Position numbers and translations under genes: made by a program
Notes under the pieces: model-generated
What the model saw: the letters and a program-made list of their open reading frames with translations, nothing else
Told to the model about the DNA's origin: nothing
The model's database searches: none
Origin: an uncultured Porphyromonadaceae bacterium
GTDB taxonomy: Bacteria > Bacteroidota > Bacteroidia > Bacteroidales > Muribaculaceae
DNA: 45,606 nucleotides
Assembly: GCA_947175295.1 (NCBI GenBank)
Contig: CAMWMK010000021.1
Span: 1-45,606, forward strand
Reading direction: 5' to 3'
Part shown: piece after piece, positions 25,495 through 33,291 of the stretch
Numbering within the stretch: position 1 is the first letter of the stretch
Layout: every line of letters begins with the position of its first letter

Positions 25495-26700
25495 ATGTGG
25501 AGGAAAATGATTGTGCCTGCAAAGGCTTTTGAAGAGGATGATTGGGAGGATCCGTCGATGTCGGGTTGGATGACACTCTATTGTGTTTGGATTTTGCTGG
25601 CGGTCGTGATGGGGGCGGCCGATATATGGCAATTGCCTTATACTTCGGTTTGGATGAAGTCGATTGGTTATTTTTCCTGTCTTCTGCCTATATATTCACT
25701 TGTAGGAGTGATGCTGCGGTTCAGGAATGCGGTGGCCCTTTCCATCATGTCGTTGTTTATTTTTATCTGTAATAATATTGCCAGCCTCATATCGTGGGCG
25801 GCCGGGGGAGCAGATGGTTGGAATGTAGCGGTAGTAGTGGCGGTGTTGGCTGTCAATACATGCTGGATCGCATACTTCTTCAGGAGCCATCTTGTAGCGG
25901 TAAGGTTTCCGAAGCAGTATCGGCGTGTCTATGCATTCGACTGGATTCTCTTTGTGCTTTCCGCAGTGATAAGCCTTATGCTTATTTTTTCCGTATTGGG
26001 CAATTGCGGTAATTACAGGCGGAGTATCACAGACTATAAAGAGACCTTGGATCTGTCTGAGAGGCTAAGGGGAATGCATGATTACGGCATTGGCTATGTG
26101 GACTGCAAGATCAATGATCCCTACTGTATATTGTATTTCACGGAGATAGAGCGTGATATGAGTAGGGGCCAGTTTGACTCGTTAGTCTCCCAGCCATACT
26201 TTTCCGACATGTTGCTGTTTGATGTGAATAAAGCATCGCCCGAGTTTGTAAAGTCGGCGATAGGGGATGGGCTGATTCTCGTCTTCAATGTGTTTTTCAA
26301 CACAGTCAATGATGGTCATGTATTCAAGATCGACTCCTCACAGATTGCAAACATCAAGGAGCCTGAACCCATTCCGGATTTGACTCCTGAAGAAATGGAA
26401 GAGATAAGGAAGCAGGTAGAGGATTTGATTCCCTCTCCGGAAATCGGGCATGTCAGGCTTAAATCGTCGGAATGGCTGAATGAGATTGTGCTTGAAGTTG
26501 ATTTTGAAGTTGACGAAAGCAATGCATCGTTTGCTGATGTCTATGATGCATTTAAAGCCTACGCCGATGAGGTGAACGGAATGCTGATGAAGAATACGGC
26601 CGCTTACCCTCTTGCAGAACTTTGGAGGCGCCAGATGTCGGTTAAATTTGTATTGACAGGGTCAAAGACCAGGTATTCAAAAGACATTATGGTGTTTTGA
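25495..26700 (+). CDS. Hypothetical multipass membrane protein, 401 aa
   Basis: I do not recognise a family. After a short charged N-terminus there are about five hydrophobic helices within residues 25-175: WMTLYCVWILLAVVMGA, IGYFSCLLPIYSLVGVML, ALSIMSLFIFICNNIASLI, VAVVVAVLAVNTCWIAYFF and WILFVLSAVISLMLIFSVLG. A soluble C-terminal half of about 220 residues follows, with a Pro/Glu-rich linker (KEPEPIPDLTPEEMEEIRK). There is no catalytic motif. It stands alone between divergent operons with its own promoter carrying a tandem repeat. A role in sensing or envelope homeostasis is possible but only a guess. Confidence 0.75.
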   Translation: MWRKMIVPAKAFEEDDWEDPSMSGWMTLYCVWILLAVVMGAADIWQLPYTSVWMKSIGYFSCLLPIYSLVGVMLRFRNAVALSIMSLFIFICNNIASLISWAAGGADGWNVAVVVAVLAVNTCWIAYFFRSHLVAVRFPKQYRRVYAFDWILFVLSAVISLMLIFSVLGNCGNYRRSITDYKETLDLSERLRGMHDYGIGYVDCKINDPYCILYFTEIERDMSRGQFDSLVSQPYFSDMLLFDVNKASPEFVKSAIGDGLILVFNVFFNTVNDGHVFKIDSSQIANIKEPEPIPDLTPEEMEEIRKQVEDLIPSPEIGHVRLKSSEWLNEIVLEVDFEVDESNASFADVYDAFKAYADEVNGMLMKNTAAYPLAELWRRQMSVKFVLTGSKTRYSKDIMVF

Positions 26701-26849
26701 TAGGGTCTTTCCTAATTTTGGTGAAGGACATAAAGCCATCACGCAGAGTGGCGGAGGGGCTGAGACCGCTGATGCGCGCGAACTTCACCGTCTTGTCTCC
26801 GCCCATTACCGTCACACTCGCTCTTCCGAATAAATAGTTGATAATAAAC
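26701..26849 (-). pseudogene. Possible gene remnant downstream of the flavin-protein gene
   Basis: In one minus-strand frame, bases from about 26849 to 26694 stay open and read like protein, for example INYLFGRASVTVMGGDK and KFARISGLSPSATL, ending KDPIKTP before a stop. There is no ATG until the middle. It may be the tail of a decayed gene or chance. I do not recognise a family. Confidence 0.3.
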
Positions 26850-27341
26850 TTATTCGGCTTTGGGTTTGCATTTGCCTACGGGTGGCTCGGTAAGTGTGAT
26901 GCGCACTATGGTTGTGATGTCGAGGCTTCTTTCGATGGCCTGGTCGAAATGGGCCATATATTTTGGAAGGAAGCGCTCGCAGATAAGGCGTAGCGCGAGT
27001 ATCTTCTCATCGCGGTCTTCTACTATCTCCGCTCTGCCGAGGGCTATCGCTGAATGGAAATGCTCGGTGAAGTTCTGCTTCTCCTCCTCATATTTAGGCG
27101 AACACTTACTTACAGCCGAAAGGCTTACCGTAGGATTGCAGCGTATGCAGTCTATTTTCTCGCCTTCGGCGGCGCAGTGGAAATAAAAGGTTGAGTCATC
27201 CTTCTTAGCGAGGTTGAGGGGGAGTCCATATGGTGTGCCGTCCGGGCGCGTCATGCTGACAGTCACGTAGGGTGCTCTTTCAAGCACCTCGAGTGCCCAA
27301 TCAGGATCTTTCCGCAGTTCAGCTCTTCTCATCTGTTTCAT
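26850..27341 (-). CDS. Pyridoxamine-phosphate-oxidase-like flavin protein (NimA-like)
   Basis: A 163-residue split-barrel FMN-binding protein. It begins RRAELRKDPDWALEVLERAP. Typical strands are YVTVSMTRPDGTPYGLPLNL, FYFHCAAEGEKIDCIRCNP and VSLSAVSKC, then FHSAIALGRAEIVED. These match the pyridoxamine 5'-phosphate oxidase family, whose NimA branch in Bacteroidetes reduces nitro compounds. Membership of the NimA branch is a likeness, not proof of activity. It starts 13 bases after the AAA gene on the same strand and is probably read through from it. The start could also be ATG 27332. Confidence 0.85.
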   Translation of the reverse strand: MKQMRRAELRKDPDWALEVLERAPYVTVSMTRPDGTPYGLPLNLAKKDDSTFYFHCAAEGEKIDCIRCNPTVSLSAVSKCSPKYEEEKQNFTEHFHSAIALGRAEIVEDRDEKILALRLICERFLPKYMAHFDQAIERSLDITTIVRITLTEPPVGKCKPKAE

Positions 27342-27354
27342 ATCTGTTCGAATT

Positions 27355-28935
27355 TCAAAGGTAAGATCTCTCTATTATCCAGGAATCAAGGGTTCTTGTC
27401 TTGGTCAAGAAGTTGGCTCCTATTAAAAATACTGTCTGCGGGTCTGCCTCGAATGGGACCGAATATCCTTTTTCGTATATTTGTTGTAGTGCCTCTTCCG
27501 GTGTCCCATTGACTTTGAATTCGAAGATATAAATAAAATTAGGAGTATGTATTTGCATGTCGCAACGTCCGGCAGCCGAATGCACTTCTGTATGGACTAC
27601 CAGTCCCAGCATCTTGCAGGCGATAGCCATCATATTCTGGAAATGAATCTCTTTGTCTTTCTCCGGCTCTGAATTTGTATCAGCGAAAAGGCTCTTCATG
27701 CTTAGCATGAAATCATTCGGTCTTCCTTCATAGACATCATTTACTAATTTACGCACACTGAAGGAAGACCGACCGTCTGTTCCTCTGAAAAAGCGTTTGG
27801 CGAGAGACTCCCAAAAAGCGGCATTGACCTCATTATTGGGAAATCCCAAAACATATTCCGTATTGGTATTGCCATACCCTAATTTCGGAAGTGTCTCTTT
27901 TATTGTAAGATAGCCCGATTGATAGAGCAATGGCACAATATCATCATCGAAATTCGCGATATCACTTAGTTCGATTTCGCTTCTTACGGCACCTTCAAGA
28001 TCATTGAGCCGATATGGGTTTCTCTCGATAAGCTTGATAAGATAGAATGGAGAACCACTCATATACCAGTAGCTTCCTATACGTCCGTCGTTAAAGGCAT
28101 TAAGAACACTGAATGGATTGTATATGAATTCATTGGTATTGGCAAAGCGGTAGCCATCATACATCCGCTTGAAAATATTCCAAGCCTCTTTAGGAGAAAT
28201 CGCGTTTCCTTTTGCAAATTGAGTTATACTGTCTCCGAAACAATCACGGAACTCAGTGGCCGTTATGCCGCATATGCCATTGTACTTTGGTAGCATGGAG
28301 ATATCTCGTAGGTTGTTTATGCCGCTGAATACAGAAACCTTACCAAATTTTGTGATTCCGGTAAGCATAGCGAATTTGATATACTCGTCACAAGATTTTA
28401 TCACGGAATAGAATCCTCGGAGAGTTTCCTTCATTGCTCCCATTTTTTTATGGTCATGAAGCAGATCGAGAAAGGGTTTATCATACTCGTCGATTAGTAT
28501 GACGACTTGTTTGCCCGTTTTTTGAAAGGCATCAATTATCAATTCCCTAAACTTTATGGCAAAGCTGCTGTCGGAATGTATATCATTTTCCTTTTCGATG
28601 AAATTTAGATAACTGTCAATATGAAGTTTCAGATCTTCCGGTGTTTCAAAAAGTCCACCGCTCATATCCAGGTGAAAAACGGGATAGGACTTCCAGTCTG
28701 ATTCCAATTCAGCTATTTTTAAGCCTTCGAAGAGATCTTTTTTCCCTTTGAAGTAAGACTCAATTGTAGACATCAACAGACTTTTGCCAAACCTGCGAGG
28801 ACGGCTTAGAAAGACATACTTACTGGTATTGGTAAGATCATGTATATACTCCGTCTTATCGATATAGATGTATCCCTTCGAGATAATCTCGGAGAAAGTC
28901 TGGATGCCAACAGGAAATTTTATCGTCTTTGCCAT
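27355..28935 (-). CDS. AAA-ATPase-like protein with C-terminal PD-(D/E)XK domain (1)
   Basis: A 526-residue member of the Bacteroidetes 'AAA-ATPase-like plus DUF1703' family. Residues 6-75 have FPVGIQTF and the variant P-loop RPRRFGKS (45-52), which lacks the usual GxxGxGK glycines. Walker B is VVILIDEYDKP (144-154). The C-terminal nuclease-like domain shows GRCDMQIHTPNF and IFEFKVNG, the D...ExK core, near 455-475. These are large multicopy families whose function is unproven; mobility and defence have both been suggested. It is divergent from a full-length paralogue at 29204. A TAACTTTG box precedes it. Confidence 0.92.
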   Translation of the reverse strand: MAKTIKFPVGIQTFSEIISKGYIYIDKTEYIHDLTNTSKYVFLSRPRRFGKSLLMSTIESYFKGKKDLFEGLKIAELESDWKSYPVFHLDMSGGLFETPEDLKLHIDSYLNFIEKENDIHSDSSFAIKFRELIIDAFQKTGKQVVILIDEYDKPFLDLLHDHKKMGAMKETLRGFYSVIKSCDEYIKFAMLTGITKFGKVSVFSGINNLRDISMLPKYNGICGITATEFRDCFGDSITQFAKGNAISPKEAWNIFKRMYDGYRFANTNEFIYNPFSVLNAFNDGRIGSYWYMSGSPFYLIKLIERNPYRLNDLEGAVRSEIELSDIANFDDDIVPLLYQSGYLTIKETLPKLGYGNTNTEYVLGFPNNEVNAAFWESLAKRFFRGTDGRSSFSVRKLVNDVYEGRPNDFMLSMKSLFADTNSEPEKDKEIHFQNMMAIACKMLGLVVHTEVHSAAGRCDMQIHTPNFIYIFEFKVNGTPEEALQQIYEKGYSVPFEADPQTVFLIGANFLTKTRTLDSWIIERSYL

Positions 28936-28953
28936 ATTATGCCTCTTTTTCTA

Positions 28954-28961
28954 CAAAGTTA
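28954..28961 (-). promoter_or_regulatory. -7 box (TAACTTTG) of AAA gene 1
   Basis: The minus strand reads TAACTTTG 19 bases before the ATG. The same octamer precedes both Rpn genes. No clear -33 TTG is seen. Confidence 0.5.
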
Positions 28962-29151
28962 ACGAAAAAAATCGAAATAATGTTTCTAAGGGGAGAATAT
29001 TTTATTCCTTGTCGTCAGAACTCGTTTTTCAGGCGTGTGAGGTAACATCTATCTCTCGCTAAGCCCCTCAGCCCCTTAGCGTGACAATTACGGCGAAAGG
29101 ATCTTCTATATGAAAGAGTCGTGTCTTCAAGCTTGGTTTTTGCGTTGTAGA

Positions 29152-29183
29152 TTTGGCTATTAGTGGAATTTGTGTTATATTTG
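29152..29183 (+). promoter_or_regulatory. Promoter of AAA gene 2
   Basis: TTTG at 29152-29155, 20 bases, then TATATTTG at 29176-29183, a consensus promoter 20 bases before the ATG. The 268-base gap between the two divergent AAA genes holds nothing else I can assign. Confidence 0.75.
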
Positions 29184-29203
29184 CGTGATAAAAGCGAAAT
29201 ACC

Positions 29204-30772
29204 ATGGCAGAGAAGATAATTTATGAACGGAAATATCCAATAGGAATCCAGTCATTCCCTGAGATAATTGAGGGAGGATATATCTATGTGGATAAGACTT
29301 TTTTTGTCGCTAAACTCTTAAAAGAGAATAAATATGTCTTTCTGAGCCGTCCGCGTCGGTTTGGAAAAAGCCTTCTGTTATCTACTCTGCATGCGTATTT
29401 CGATGGACGACGGGATCTTTTCAATGGGCTTGACATTGACCGCCGGGATATGGACTGGACTCCGAGACCTGTGCTTCATTTTGATCTGAACTCTGAAGAC
29501 TTCTCGCAGGAAGATGCATTGGAGAACAGACTTGATGAAATCCTACGGGATTATGAGGACGTCTTTGGTAGTAACCCTGCCAATGTAACGCTGTCACAAC
29601 GGTTCAGATACATTATAAAGGAGGCCTACAGACAGACAGGACGCAAAGTGGCGATTCTCGTCGATGAGTATGATAAGCCGCTGCTGGAACTGGAGGAGGA
29701 TTCAGACCTATATGAAAATAGACAGAGGCTGTTCAAGGGATTTTTCTCTAATCTTAAGACGATGGACGACTATATTGAGTTCGGTATGGTGACGGGAGTG
29801 GCCCGTTTCAGCAAGGTCAGTATATTCAGCGACCTCAACAACCTCAACGATATCTCAATGTATGAGCAATATCAGGAAATCTGCGGATGGACGGAAGAGG
29901 AACTTAAAGCATCCTTTATGGACGGCATCGAAGATCTTGCAAGGAAAAGACGTGAAGATACTGATCAGACCATTAAGGAACTACGTGATTATTACGACGG
30001 CTATCTTTTCAGCGAAGAGGGAAGCAGGATTTACAATCCCTACAGTGTGATGAGGGCACTCTACAGTAAGTTCATAAAACCGTATTGGTTTGAGGGAGGG
30101 ACCCCTACCTTTCTGGCAAAACGTGTCAAGATGAACGGCATCAATCCGGATGCTATCAATGGCCAGACTCAAAGCTACGGTAATCTGCTCGCTGTAGGAG
30201 GCAACAACATAATAGCCCTGATGTTTCAGACCGGTTATCTGACTATTGAATCATATGATTTCAGTCGGCAGAGGTATACGCTTATGTTTCCTAACAGGGA
30301 AGTGGAGATAGGTTTTGCTGAAAACCTATTGCCACTATATGCCCCTTCTTCGTCAAAATCAGACAGTCCCTTCAATTTGGATAGATTCAGGGATGATCTC
30401 TATGACGGTGCCCCTGAGTCTTTCATGAAGAGGCTCGAGGCTCTTTTCAAGGACCTGCCTGGAGAAGACCATAAAGAATCTACCTATCGTGCCATCACAT
30501 ATCTGCTATGTCTGCTTTCCGGAACAGAGGCAGCCGCAGAACGTCGCTCTTACAAGGGACGCAGCGATCTGGAGGTGCTTACTCCTCATTTTGTATATGT
30601 ATTGGAGTTTAAGTACAACAAGAGTGTGGAGAAGGCGATGGATCAGATATATTCGCGGGATTATGCAGGGAGATATGCAATGGATTCAAGAAGGCTGTGT
30701 CTGATAGGAGCCAACTACGTGGAGGATAAGGAAGACAGGAGGCTGGAATATCGGATTGAGTGGATGGATTAG
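29204..30772 (+). CDS. AAA-ATPase-like protein with C-terminal PD-(D/E)XK domain (2)
   Basis: A 522-residue paralogue of the divergent gene at 27355-28935, alike along its whole length but far from identical. It has YPIGIQSFPEI, the variant P-loop RPRRFGKS (about residues 49-56), the Walker B VAILVDEYDKP, and a C-terminal nuclease core GRSDLEVLTPHF with VLEFKYNK. All motifs are intact and the frame is unbroken, so both copies are probably functional. The level of divergence suggests two separate acquisitions or an old duplication. Its 3' end converges with an orphan antitoxin gene. Confidence 0.92.
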   Translation: MAEKIIYERKYPIGIQSFPEIIEGGYIYVDKTFFVAKLLKENKYVFLSRPRRFGKSLLLSTLHAYFDGRRDLFNGLDIDRRDMDWTPRPVLHFDLNSEDFSQEDALENRLDEILRDYEDVFGSNPANVTLSQRFRYIIKEAYRQTGRKVAILVDEYDKPLLELEEDSDLYENRQRLFKGFFSNLKTMDDYIEFGMVTGVARFSKVSIFSDLNNLNDISMYEQYQEICGWTEEELKASFMDGIEDLARKRREDTDQTIKELRDYYDGYLFSEEGSRIYNPYSVMRALYSKFIKPYWFEGGTPTFLAKRVKMNGINPDAINGQTQSYGNLLAVGGNNIIALMFQTGYLTIESYDFSRQRYTLMFPNREVEIGFAENLLPLYAPSSSKSDSPFNLDRFRDDLYDGAPESFMKRLEALFKDLPGEDHKESTYRAITYLLCLLSGTEAAAERRSYKGRSDLEVLTPHFVYVLEFKYNKSVEKAMDQIYSRDYAGRYAMDSRRLCLIGANYVEDKEDRRLEYRIEWMD

Positions 30773-30822
30773 TAGCAAATCTTTTGAGAACTTGACTTTC
30801 ATCTGTATTTCCCGTTACCCAA

Positions 30823-31065
30823 TTATCTTTCAAAATCATCCTTTTCGGATTCAGACAGCATTATTTTCCCTTCCGGGCGTGTGGCGACGAGGTATCGATA
30901 TAGCTCGGCGTCGTCCATATCCTCACTTTCGCGGATCAGCAAATCCTCGATGTACTTTTTCAGATTGGTACCCATGGCGGCGGCCTTGAGGTTAAGGGTC
31001 TCGAACACATCCTCCGGGATGTCAATAAGTTTTCTCCTTGTATTGATTCTTGCTACAGTTGCCAT
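30823..31065 (-). CDS. Ribbon-helix-helix antitoxin-like protein, no toxin seen
   Basis: An 80-residue protein from ATG 31065. The N-terminal half is a ribbon-helix-helix DNA-binding domain: TRRKLIDIPEDVFETLNLKA followed by GTNLKKYIEDLLI. The acidic C-terminal tail looks like a toxin-binding tail. A longer frame begins with TTG at 31095, but that lies inside the promoter's -7 box, so the ATG is right. Type II antitoxins of this kind normally precede a RelE-like toxin. Downstream there are only 50 bases before the convergent AAA gene, so the toxin is missing. It could be a solitary regulator or an anti-addiction remnant. Confidence 0.78.
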   Translation of the reverse strand: MATVARINTRRKLIDIPEDVFETLNLKAAAMGTNLKKYIEDLLIRESEDMDDAELYRYLVATRPEGKIMLSESEKDDFER

Positions 31066-31092
31066 AATAAATGAGTCTTTATGTTTATTCAG

Positions 31093-31123
31093 CAAAGATA
31101 ATAAATATATATCATATATACAA
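31093..31123 (-). promoter_or_regulatory. Promoter of the antitoxin gene; fixes its start
   Basis: Minus strand TTG (31123-31121), 20 bases, TATCTTTG (31100-31093). Transcription would begin near 31088, downstream of the TTG at 31095, so translation must start at ATG 31065. Confidence 0.72.
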
Positions 31124-31214
31124 GAAAACGGTTAGGAAATTAACAGCGGGGCGTACTATATTTCCCGACGATATAGATCGTGTGCTGTCTCGTTATTAGC
31201 AAATCTCAAATTTT

Positions 31215-31246
31215 TTTGTTCTATTCAAATATTTATTGTATATTTG
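31215..31246 (+). promoter_or_regulatory. Promoter of the caspase-like gene
   Basis: TTTG at 31215-31218, 20 bases, then TATATTTG at 31239-31246. The leader of about 65 bases contains a small AU-rich hairpin, GATTAT/ATAATC. Confidence 0.75.
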
Positions 31247-31317
31247 CATCATCATCAGCACTTGATATTCAAATGGGGATTATTAAGGATAATCATTAAA
31301 ATAAATTTTAAATATAT

Positions 31318-31920
31318 ATGTACGACCATAATATAATTTGTCTGGAAGGAGAATGGCAATATACTGACTCTCAGCCAAGGGATAACCGTTTCGATCTTGA
31401 TACCAAGGCACTGCTGACATGGCTCAAGCAGTTTTATAACTGTGATGTAATACATAGACACGTAGTGAATCGTGAAGCTCTGGAGTATTATATGGAACAT
31501 TTTTCCAAAAAAGAGTACCGAAGAGCTAAAAGTAATTATGATATCGTATATATTTCCTGTCATGGATGGAATGGTTCAATACAACTTGAGGGAGAAAACG
31601 GTAATATTGACCTTGATGAGTTGGCCTATATATCAGAGAGATGTGGATGTTTCTTTAAGGATAGAATAGTTCATTTCAGTTCCTGCAAGACAATGGTAGA
31701 CAAGGCAAGAATGCAAGAATTTAAGACCAGGACAGAAGCCCGACTGGTATGTGGTTATTCAAAGTCTGTAAGTGCGACAAAGATTTCTATAGCTGATATT
31801 GCACTGTTTAATGAACTTATGAACCTGACGAAAGTAGGTGTGATTGCAAATAAAAATCACAGTCGCTTTTGGACTTCCTATGGATCTATTCTCAGGGAGT
31901 TGGGGTTTAAGGCCTATTAG
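31318..31920 (+). CDS. Caspase/CHAT-like putative cysteine protease, 200 aa
   Basis: A 200-residue cytoplasmic protein. Its core matches the caspase-like fold: a hydrophobic strand IVYISCHGWNG with His82, then 41 residues later IVHFSSCKTM with Cys123. That is the His-Cys dyad and spacing of CHAT/caspase peptidases. Strands flank each, and a helix with acidic residues follows. There is no signal peptide and no fused sensor domain. Such proteases act as death effectors in several defence systems; a family of small stand-alone forms (I believe DUF6642) exists. It has its own strong promoter and lies in an island with AAA/nuclease, antitoxin and Rpn genes. The substrate and trigger are unknown. 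Confidence 0.72.
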   Translation: MYDHNIICLEGEWQYTDSQPRDNRFDLDTKALLTWLKQFYNCDVIHRHVVNREALEYYMEHFSKKEYRRAKSNYDIVYISCHGWNGSIQLEGENGNIDLDELAYISERCGCFFKDRIVHFSSCKTMVDKARMQEFKTRTEARLVCGYSKSVSATKISIADIALFNELMNLTKVGVIANKNHSRFWTSYGSILRELGFKAY

Positions 31921-32140
31921 TAGGATGATTTAAAGAGAGAGTTCTATTTGACTATGGCGGCAGATCAGAGATGGTCGAAAAGAGAGCTGAAGGCAAAGAT
32001 TGACGGAATGCTCTATGAACGTACAGCGATAGCAAAAAAGCCAGAGGAGGTTGGAAGAGAAGCTTCTGAAGGCTGTAGAGATTGCTAAGAATAGGATTAT
32101 GCATAAGCAAGGTCATAGTTATGGTCATAATTTTGAGTAG
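31921..32140 (+). pseudogene. Remnant of a DUF1016 (YhcG-type) nuclease gene
   Basis: A frame continuing directly after the caspase-like gene's stops, with ATG 31954, reads KREFYLTMAADQRWSKREL and then IDGMLYERTAIAKKP. This is the N-terminal DUF1016 pattern (W-S-R-E-L---I---L-ER----K). It stops after about 40 residues. A second frame, shifted by one, then runs LEEKLLKAVEIAKNRI to TAG at 32138. The catalytic PD-(D/E)XK half is gone. It is a decayed, frameshifted leftover between two intact genes. Confidence 0.65.
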
Positions 32141-32186
32141 GGGGAATGATAGCAACATACGAGCGTTATAAGAACCGTGAAGTTAA

Positions 32187-33203
32187 ATGGCTCAGACAAC
32201 TAAAAGACGTATGGACACAGGACAGATAATATTGTTTCAGACGAAGGGAGGCGAGACGAAGGTGGAGGTTCGGCTTGCTAATGAATCCGTCTGGCTTACA
32301 GCTGACCAGATGGCGGAGCTGTTTCAGCGCAATAAATCGACCATTTCAAGGCATATAAAGAATATTCTTGATAGTGGTGAGTTACAGCGAAATTCAGTTG
32401 TTGCAGAAAATGCAACAACTGCCACCGACGGGAAAACTTATATTGTTTCATATTACAATCTCGACATGATAATAAGTGTCGGCTATCGCGTCAATTCTCA
32501 TCGGGGCGTTCAGTTCCGGCAGTGGGCCACTCAGGTGTTGAAGGAATATATGATCAAGGGATTCGCCATGAATGATGAGTTACTGAAGAACGCCGGACAG
32601 GGGAATTACTTTGATGAGCTGCTTGCGAGAATCCGCGATATCCGTAGCTCGGAAAAGATATTCTATCGGAAGGTGCTGGAGATCTATGCGTTAAGCATCG
32701 ACTATGATCCGCGCACAGAAACTACCCAAAGGTTTTTCAAGACAGTGCAGAATAAGATGCATTTTGCCGCTCACGGACACACTGCCGCAGAAGTGATTTA
32801 TGATCGTGCAAATGCGGAGAATGACTTCATGGGGTTGACTGCATGGAGCGGACCTTTGCCGACAAGACATGAAGCTGAGATTGCCAAAAACTATCTTTTC
32901 GAAGATGAAGTGGATATGCTCAACCGTATAGTCAATCTATATCTTGACTTCGCAGAACTTCAAGCCAAGAGCCATGTGCCGATGTATATGAATGACTGGA
33001 TAAAGAAACTTGATGATTTCCTGAAGCTGTCTGGCAAGGAACTGCTGAATCATGCCGGAAAAGTTTCAGCTGAGAACGCAAGGTTGAAGGCCAATGAGGA
33101 ATATGACAAATTCCGGGAGCGTACCAGGTATCAACTTTCTCCTGTCGAAATCCATTTCATAGAGAATTTCGAAGCTGAACAGAAGAAAATACGCAAGAAA
33201 TGA
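32187..33203 (+). CDS. RhuM family protein
   Basis: A 338-residue protein of the virulence-RhuM family, named from Salmonella, of unproven function and often on mobile elements. It begins QIILFQTKGGETKVEVRLAN, then a helix-turn-helix-like block VWLTADQMAELFQRNKSTIS (about residues 30-50). The family's SYYNLDMIISVGYRVNSHRG and FRQWATQVLKEY follow, with IYALSIDYDPR further on. The C-terminal part is helical. Residues 1-8 may not be translated, since ATG 32211 is also possible. A TAATTTTG box at 32128-32135 could be its promoter. It ends 25 bases before a strong convergent hairpin. Confidence 0.9.
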   Translation: MAQTTKRRMDTGQIILFQTKGGETKVEVRLANESVWLTADQMAELFQRNKSTISRHIKNILDSGELQRNSVVAENATTATDGKTYIVSYYNLDMIISVGYRVNSHRGVQFRQWATQVLKEYMIKGFAMNDELLKNAGQGNYFDELLARIRDIRSSEKIFYRKVLEIYALSIDYDPRTETTQRFFKTVQNKMHFAAHGHTAAEVIYDRANAENDFMGLTAWSGPLPTRHEAEIAKNYLFEDEVDMLNRIVNLYLDFAELQAKSHVPMYMNDWIKKLDDFLKLSGKELLNHAGKVSAENARLKANEEYDKFRERTRYQLSPVEIHFIENFEAEQKKIRKK

Positions 33204-33227
33204 CGGATGCGCTTAAAAAAGATTTAG

Positions 33228-33268
33228 GCAGCGTGGGGGAGGCATAAGCACTGCTTCCCCCACGCTGC
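33228..33268. terminator. Bidirectional 13-bp hairpin between RhuM and Rpn genes
   Basis: Bases 33228-33240 (GCAGCGTGGGGGA) are the perfect reverse complement of 33256-33268. On the minus strand the stem is followed by CTAAATCTTTTTT, so it best serves the Rpn gene, though it lies between convergent genes and may serve both. Confidence 0.72.
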
Positions 33269-33291
33269 AATCGTTGAGAAGGGGAGTGCCG

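Noticed and set aside
30609-30839. 76-codon minus-strand frame as a toxin partner for the antitoxin
   Set aside because: It overlaps the end of the AAA gene antisense, is proline/serine-rich and has no RelE-like pattern.
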